From assembly GCA_038087015.1 (NCBI GenBank), contig JASBNA010000145.1, positions 1 to 26,525 on the forward strand: 26,525 nucleotides of DNA. The letters are read 5' to 3'. Under the pieces are notes generated by a model. It was given only the letters and a program-made list of their open reading frames with translations. It did no database searches and had not been told where the DNA came from. The first letter of the stretch is position 1. Every line of letters starts with the position of its first letter. Shown here one piece after another: positions 21,301 to 26,525 of the stretch. The position numbers and the translations under genes are program-made. The stretch comes from Cerrena zonata. Taxonomy: Eukaryota > Basidiomycota > Agaricomycetes > Polyporales > Cerrenaceae.

Positions 21301-22029
21301 ATCAGTAGGAAAAATGTATGTTTAAGTTTGTTTATATATAGTCCTGCGGTCGGTGCGATATTTGCACCTCTAGCCCTAAGGTGACTTGACTTGACTTGAC
21401 TTGACTGTCTATTGCACTCATCTTGATAACGGAATCCATATAGTTTAACTCCTGCTGAGAGTATTACCATTCCTCCTCCCATACCAACAACGCAAATCCA
21501 AACTACCTCCGAAAAACATCGTTCAATTGCTGGCCCTGTAGCTGGAGGTGTCGTAGGCGGATTAGCCCTTCTCCTATTGGTTGCCCTAGGAGTTTTTTGT
21601 GTAAGACGACGAAATCGGACAGAAATCCCTTACGTGGAGGCGTTTACAACAGGGCCGAATATCGTCACCTACGAGGGTCTTACACTTCTCAACCACCAAG
21701 ATCCTACCTTACCTCCACAAAGGACACAAAGGGAAGAGCCCTCTCGCCCTCTTGGTGTTTCTGAGAAACAGGCACCTGATAACTCGGTTTCTGCTCCAAG
21801 TAGTTCGAGGGAGCCTCCTACCACCCCTTCAGCGGTGTCGGGATCTTCTCAGAACACTGGAAGGTCTGGACGATCGGGTAGATCCCGTGGGACCGATTCA
21901 CGATCCAATCGGAGTCAGCTGTCAGCGACGGAAGTGCAAGGTTTGCGAAGTGAAGTGGAGAACCTGAGACGATTTATGCAACAGATCCAAGTGGAGAGGA
22001 TAGAGGCTCCGCCGAGCTATGCTTTGTAA
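18393..22029 (+). CDS. Membrane-anchored glutaminase A (GtaA)-like protein, copy 2, 18 exons, intact
   Basis: Exons: 18393-18578, 18629-18808, 18865-18973, 19044-19204, 19256-19365, 19426-19618, 19674-19900, 19958-20103, 20156-20212, 20270-20343, 20398-20459, 20507-20633, 20690-20848, 20902-20950, 21015-21059, 21115-21280, 21342-21380, 21444-22029. The product is 891 aa, and each junction lies at the same place as in copy 1. Signal peptide 1-22; GtaA ectodomain with LGWEGLVRVDN, DVNFTDGLQ, RRWAEYL and PAVGAIFAPLAL; transmembrane helix about 725-750 followed by VRRRNR. The tail is Ser/Gly/Arg-rich, then coiled coil (VQGLRSEVENLRRFMQQIQV) and PPSY, two residues from the C-terminus. Exon 9 was ended at GAAC|GTAGGT rather than the earlier TTTTG|GTACGT because the longer form keeps a segment present in copy 1 and in the family (YPxA...VE...MLIM). 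A TGACT pentamer array adjoins the exon 17 donor. It lies 3' of a duplicated spacer. Confidence 0.9.
21381..21410 (+). repeat. TGACT pentanucleotide microsatellite at the intron 17 donor
   Basis: Five consecutive TGACT units directly follow the donor G of intron 17 of glutaminase copy 2, so the donor reads GTGACT. Copy 1 has GTCAGT there (1015-1020, minus strand) without the array. The repeat therefore arose in this copy after duplication and slightly alters the donor consensus. Confidence 0.75.
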
Positions 22030-22134
22030 ATACTTTTGAGATCCTTCGTTTGAAGTCATACCAGTTTGTTTTCATTCTACTATCTGCATATATGGTCAAT
22101 CCAACTATTCAATATTATCACGACATCATGATGT

Positions 22135-22331
22135 ACAATACAATATCCATACACACGTACTTGGGTCCACGCGTTCGCTTCTTTTACTTTTCCCTTCGCC
22201 TTGTGTCCACGCCCACAGTAGTTACAATACACTCAACCGCGCCGGTAATGTCTTACATAGCCTTAGCTGCTGTACAAGACAATAAATAGGAATTAATAAA
22301 AATAAAAATAAAAAACAATACAATATCCATA
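22135..22331 (+). mobile_element. Small retroposed insertion with 17-bp target-site duplications and A-rich tail
   Basis: ACAATACAATATCCATA occurs at 22135-22151 and again, identically, at 22315-22331. The 163 bp between end in an A-rich tail (22291-22314, repeated TAAAAA units) abutting the right repeat. Long direct repeats around a body with a 3' A-rich tail are the signature of target-primed reverse transcription by a LINE-type machinery. The body (22152-22290) has no recognisable gene; it could be a 5'-truncated retrocopy of an mRNA, given AATAAA just before the tail, or a SINE. It lies about 120 bp downstream of the copy 2 stop codon and has no equivalent beyond copy 1. Confidence 0.6.
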
Positions 22332-22844
22332 ATACAACATTAAAAACTTTGGCTATTCCATATCAAGGTCGGAATTATTACATATTGTATGTCACATCTA
22401 GGCCGTTTTATACCAATGCTATACAAAGTACCATCTTCGTACTCTATACTAGGAAGTAGCAGCCATATTGGAAGCCGCTAAGTGAAAGAAAGCCGATGAG
22501 CGACTCGGACCATGTAGGACTCGCGTGGGAAATCTCACTTGTAGTGTCACAAGCGAAAACTTGAACAAGTAACTTAGTAACTTTTCTTTGGAGGTTCTCC
22601 AGTCTCCAGGAACATCGGTCTTGTAACAATTCCGATACGAATGTCGTCGTTTTGCTTACCTTTGTGGGTTCCTTCTCCATCTTAAAGGCTGCCGAACCAG
22701 GAAGACGTACTGGGAAGCAGCAGCCTGGACTAGTATTGCAGTCGTGGTACTGTATTTGGCAGTCTTGTCCTTGTCTTGACTGATACTCTGCAATCCCGCA
22801 ATACTAATAGGTGAATACATATACTTATTTAGCCGAGTAAGCCC

Positions 22845-22979
22845 GATGGAGTTGAGTTGAGTTGATGACAGGCGCTGATTCTTTGATTTTCTATTGGCAG
22901 CAATCCGGCGTTTGGGAGACCTTCTCCTAGATCGCGCGACACCCAAACTATTCGACCATTCATTCAGCGAGAAGTTTAG
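22845..22979 (+). pseudogene. Duplicated last exon of the RNase H1-N gene with part of its intron
   Basis: Positions 22901-22979 repeat exon 3 of the RNase H1-N gene (17459-17537) with one visible difference, and the preceding intron end (GATGACAGGCGCTGATTC through TTGGCAG) is also kept. Homology begins near 22845, inside the original intron 2, so the duplication breakpoint lies there. No upstream exons are present, so the fragment cannot make the protein. The 815 bp on its left (22030-22844) hold the copy 2 3' flank, the retroposed insertion and otherwise nothing recognised. Confidence 0.85.
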
Positions 22980-23039
22980 AAAACGATTATTCCTTGTTTA
23001 CGAGTTCTACGAAGCGTCATATATTACCACTACTCATGA

Positions 23040-23620
23040 TCACGAAGTCCCGTATGTATTTTCCTGCTATACTTACCGCGATTGGGTGTATACTTACCAG
23101 TGTTTTGACATGATATGTAAAACGTGTTGTTACGATTGACATGTCTGATTGTTTCCAAAGTGGTCTACCCTGAAGGTGGTATAGCCACGTCAGCCAAGGT
23201 ACTAGGGCCTTTTCAAACCGTCCAGGGCTATGATGTTATTATGCATTAATGATGGACAGCACTTGCCATTTTGGAGCCGCCCAATCTGCACAGAAGTTCT
23301 CGCTCACACCGTCGTTCTCGCTCAGTACTACTGTGTAGTCGCCTCGGATGACCTTATGGATAACTTCAGCTGAGCCCTTTGCATAGGTACAGCGGGTATT
23401 CATTAGACGTTCACGAAGGTGATAACATATCTATGGAGTTAGTGTAAATTTCAATTGTATTTGTTACTAATTGCCCATCACAGATACAGCCTGCTCTAGG
23501 CTTCTTGATGCCTTGTTTGATGCCTTGTTTGATAGTTGAGTACTTCCATCTTCCACTCATATGACACGATCATGCGATTGACGACGGGGGCTTCATCATT
23601 GCCATTGTATACCTACGCGC
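23040..23620 (-). pseudogene. Unidentified coding-like relic in the spacer (copy 3), frameshifted
   Basis: This is the second copy of the minus-strand blocks at 17663-18230. It retains NDEAPVVNRMIVSYEW, VIRGDYTVV and TYHVKTLVSIHPI. It is more damaged: one G is missing in the GATTGGGGCGG run, shifting the frame of the middle block; the segment around VIVMD is deleted; the first block carries a tandem duplication of 12 bp (two CAAACAAGGCAT units on the minus strand) and an in-frame stop just beyond. It therefore cannot encode the same protein as copy 2. Confidence 0.4.
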
Positions 23621-23659
23621 ATGCACGTTTAGCAGAATATGAATCGGTAAACCGGTTTT

Positions 23660-23690
23660 TGTGCGGTGTACACGGATGTGGAATTACAAA
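23660..23690 (+). promoter_or_regulatory. Conserved upstream block of glutaminase copy 3; upstream ATG in frame with the main start
   Basis: Same block as at 4077-4107 and 18263-18292 (GTGCGGTGTACACGG, then ATGTGGAATTACAAA). Here the upstream ATG at 23676 is 114 nt before the main ATG at 23790, in the same frame and with no stop between. An N-terminally extended protein of 38 additional residues is therefore possible in copy 3 only. Confidence 0.45.
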
Positions 23691-23789
23691 TATGTCTTTT
23701 TAAAAGACCTAGCTCCTCTCCTCTCTTCGCTTTGCTCTCTCGCTCTTATTCGGTTCTCTATTCCCCTCGTTCTGGACATCCTGCAAAAA

Positions 23790-26525
23790 ATGTTCATACA
23801 TGTCTGGACGCTATCCTGGGTCTTTCTATTGTTGCTTCCATTTGTATCCTCGCAAACCGCCCAGTCGTCTCAGTTACCGTTTGTGCTGCCACTTGCGATA
23901 AAATCTCCGTATCTTCATGGGTGGACTAGCAGACCAAACCTCAACAACAGTTGGCCCATGTTCTGGAATCAAGATGTAAGCATACCAATTTCTTCCTCGT
24001 CAAACAGGTCCGCTTACATATATCTCAATAGAATCTGGGATGGGAGGGTCTGGTCCGAGTCGACAACCAGGCGTACCAATGGCTTGGTAACTCGCCGGGC
24101 ATAAACCCGGTTATCGCCAACGTCGCTAACATGCAGATTACTCCTACTCGTACTATCTACACATACACTGCAGGACCTGCACAACTGACTGCGACATTCT
24201 TGTCGCCAATCGAGGTGATCTTGTCCTACTTCCACGTGCGTGAAACAATTTTTCTGACACTCGAACTAAGAGATCAGATCCTGTCAAACAATCCATACCG
24301 TTTTCATATATCTCAGTGGACATCAATTTCACTGATGGGCTGCAGCATCATGTACAGCTTTACATGGATATTAGTGCAGGTCAGTCCCATCGACTCAATA
24401 GGATGACGCAGCTCCGCATTTCCCTAAATATACTGTTTCGTTGTTGTACAGAGTTCTTAACTGCAAATCAAAGCGAAATGGTCACATGGAGTACCAGTAC
24501 ATCAGGAACATCCTCTTCAAGCTTTCATCAGATACAACTAAACACACCCCAGGCACTCATTGAGAATAGCAGCCACGCAGAAGACATGATAGCAGTTTTT
24601 GGAGTCCAATCGGTGAGCTTCTCAGTATAGTCCTTCGACCTAGAGTGAACTGAGACAAGTTTGGTCAGGATCCTTCTGTATCAGCAGTGGAAGGGGAATC
24701 GGTTACCTGTCGACGTACTTTTATCTCCAGTGGTGTTGCATTGAGTACACCTGACACGCCTCCAGTAAAATCGGGAGAGTAAGAAGTACTCTTTATTTCT
24801 GTCATATCTTCCTATCTTATATGTCCCAACTTCCATAGCCCATGGCCAGGTTTCGCGGTTGTCCGGAATCTGAAGAATATCACTGCTACTGCATCCCCCG
24901 TCGTTTTTGCACTTGGGATCTATCGAAATCCTTCGATATCGGTGACTACAACTACATCTACCGGCAAAAACCAATCTCAGACCCGAGCCCCGCTTTTCGC
25001 TGCATCACTGGGTTCGATCTCCGATGTAGTGAGTGTATAATGGTTATCTCCAGCTGCCGTTGATGCTAGGTGACTTTTACAGATAGATGCTTTCTTGTCC
25101 GACTTTCCAGATGCCAAATCCCGCGCGGACGAAATGGACAGCCTCATCTTGAACGCTGCTGGAAATATCTCGGAGCCATACAAGGACCTTGTATCTCTCG
25201 CGGCTCGACAGACGATGGCTTCCACAGAGTTGACAATCGCCAACGGGACAGACGGCAAATGGAATATGTCCGATATCAAGATGTTCATGAAGGATGTGGG
25301 TGTCTCCAGGTAAGCTTGTTGAATTCTAGCGGACAGGACTTCCTCACTAAAGCAACACCTTAGCCGAGTAAACCCGGTGGAGAAGATATATGCATCATTT
25401 CCGTTCTTCCTCTTCATCAATTCCACATACGCTGGTCAGTTGTTATCTCCACTTCTAGAAGCACAAGACTCGTCAATGAACGATCAAGCATTTGCCGCAC
25501 GGGACCTCGGTGTGTATTCATTGATTCCTGATATTATTATTAGAAGCTAATGAGATAGCAGGTCAGAACTATCCTCAGGCTTTTGGTACATTTACGGCAC
25601 ATCAACAACAGGTAGAACGTAGGTGATTTTGAATGAATATATAAATAGCGTACTGAGTCACTGTGTTGTTTTAAGATACGAGCAGCATGCTTATCATGGC
25701 ATATGCGCATGCAAGGTTATCTGGTGATGGGACGTTGATATCTAGACATGTGGGTATTGTATGCTCCATTTCAATTTGTATCTGACGGTAGAGTCTGTCT
25801 AGTACTCACTATTACGAAGATGGGCCGAGTATCTAGTGAATTCAACAATGAGTCCTCCGGATAAGTATGTTCTGACCCGTTCCCAATGAATCATGCTAAG
25901 ATGAACTTCGCAGGACAACGGTGGATAACGAGATTCTAGTCAACTCAACAAACCTTGTGTTAAAAGGGATCATTGCATTGAAAGCGATGTCGGAAATTAG
26001 TAATGCGGTATCTCTCACCGACGATGCCAATCGTTATTCTGTAGGTCACAAATAAGGGATGGTCTACCGCGGTCGATGGGATGATGAAACTCATTCCGTC
26101 TTTTCTTCAGCAATTCTCTTCCACTTTCATGGATCAATGGACTTCCCTTACGCAAACGTTGGGCGGCGACGGACACCTACCTCTTAGCCTAGGAGATGGT
26201 GACTCATCATCCTGGGGACTAATGTACAATCTATATTCCGATAAACTTCTGAACACAAGTATTATTGCCGATCAGGTACGTTTCTAGTACGATCTGTCCA
26301 AACATAAGCTGCTTATAATATTTCGTTAGACTTTCCAGAATCAAGCCCAATTCTATCAATCTCAACTTACTCAATCGTGTATGTCAGGTCTACCCCTGTA
26401 TCGAGTATGCACTCATATCCTCTGAAATCATAGCTGGCGGCATACCTCTCGACAGTACAAGCGGCGGAGTCGCAAGCGTAGGTAAGCAACCGATAATATA
26501 TTTCTCGATTGCGGTGTGTCCTTAT
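23790..26525 (+). CDS. Membrane-anchored glutaminase A (GtaA)-like protein, copy 3, cut by window edge
   Basis: Exons visible: 23790-23975, 24032-24214, 24271-24379, 24452-24612, 24669-24778, 24839-25028, 25083-25309, 25364-25509, 25562-25618, 25676-25749, 25803-25864, 25914-26040, 26111-26275, 26330-26378, 26434-26481; the window ends inside intron 15. The 631 complete codons contain no stop. Exon sizes match copies 1 and 2 except for in-frame changes: one extra codon in exon 2 (NSPG), one codon fewer than copy 2 in exon 6, two more than copy 2 in exon 13 (TLGGDG), and one more in exon 15 (SGGVAS). Signal peptide and GtaA ectodomain motifs are as in copy 2 (LGWEGLVRVDN, RRWAEYL, GLMYNLYSDKLL). 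The transmembrane segment and tail, if present, lie beyond the window. Intact as far as visible. The middle exons and introns are nearly identical to copy 2, other parts less so. Confidence 0.88.

Noticed and set aside
1..26525. tRNA, rRNA or CRISPR features
   Set aside because: No sequence with tRNA A/B boxes in suitable spacing, no rRNA-like stretch and no regular short repeats with spacers were seen on either strand; CRISPR is not expected in a fungal genome.

Overview
The window is nuclear DNA of a filamentous basidiomycete, most likely Agaricomycotina; I cannot fix the order from sequence. The evidence is intron-dense genes with about 50-60 nt GT-AG introns, an 11-nt microexon, fungal ATG27 and ataxin-3 (Josephin) genes, and GtaA-type glutaminase genes.

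Layout. Positions 3-125 (+) are the last codons of an unidentified gene. Positions 364-3970 (-) hold copy 1 of an 18-exon gene for a secreted-then-anchored glutaminase A (GtaA)-like protein. Upstream of it, 4140-5275 is a graveyard: a decayed spacer, a decayed 3' end of an RNase H1-N-domain gene, and a dead piece of another glutaminase gene, all on the same strand as copy 1. Positions 5790-7063 show nothing convincing. Then come four ordinary single-copy genes: an unrecognised 587-aa protein (7578-9921, +), an ataxin-3-like deubiquitinase (10671-12742, -), ATG27 (13111-14289, +; it shares a 368-bp divergent promoter with the deubiquitinase), and a 707-aa protein with an RNase H1 N-terminal (viroplasmin-type) domain and a long disordered tail (15214-17537, +). 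From 17538 the module found inverted at the left end appears again in direct orientation, twice in tandem: spacer plus glutaminase copy 2 (18393-22029, intact), then a second copy of the last exon of the RNase H1-N gene, spacer, and glutaminase copy 3 (23790 onward, cut by the window edge after exon 15).

How it fits together. The dominant feature is a lineage-specific expansion: three near-complete glutaminase copies plus one fragment, spread by segmental duplications that carried the 3' end of the neighbouring RNase H1-N gene. Copies 1 and 2 read through all 18 exons without a stop (897 and 891 aa). Each has a signal peptide, a GtaA ectodomain, one transmembrane helix, and a cytoplasmic tail ending in a short coiled coil plus a PPxY motif. 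This suggests a surface-anchored enzyme whose abundance could be set by a Rsp5-type ubiquitin ligase. Copies 2 and 3 share a nearly identical stretch, introns included, which looks like recent gene conversion. A small retroposed insertion with 17-bp target-site duplications lies between copies 2 and 3. Exon junctions were deduced by eye from splice consensus, reading-frame continuity and agreement between the three copies.
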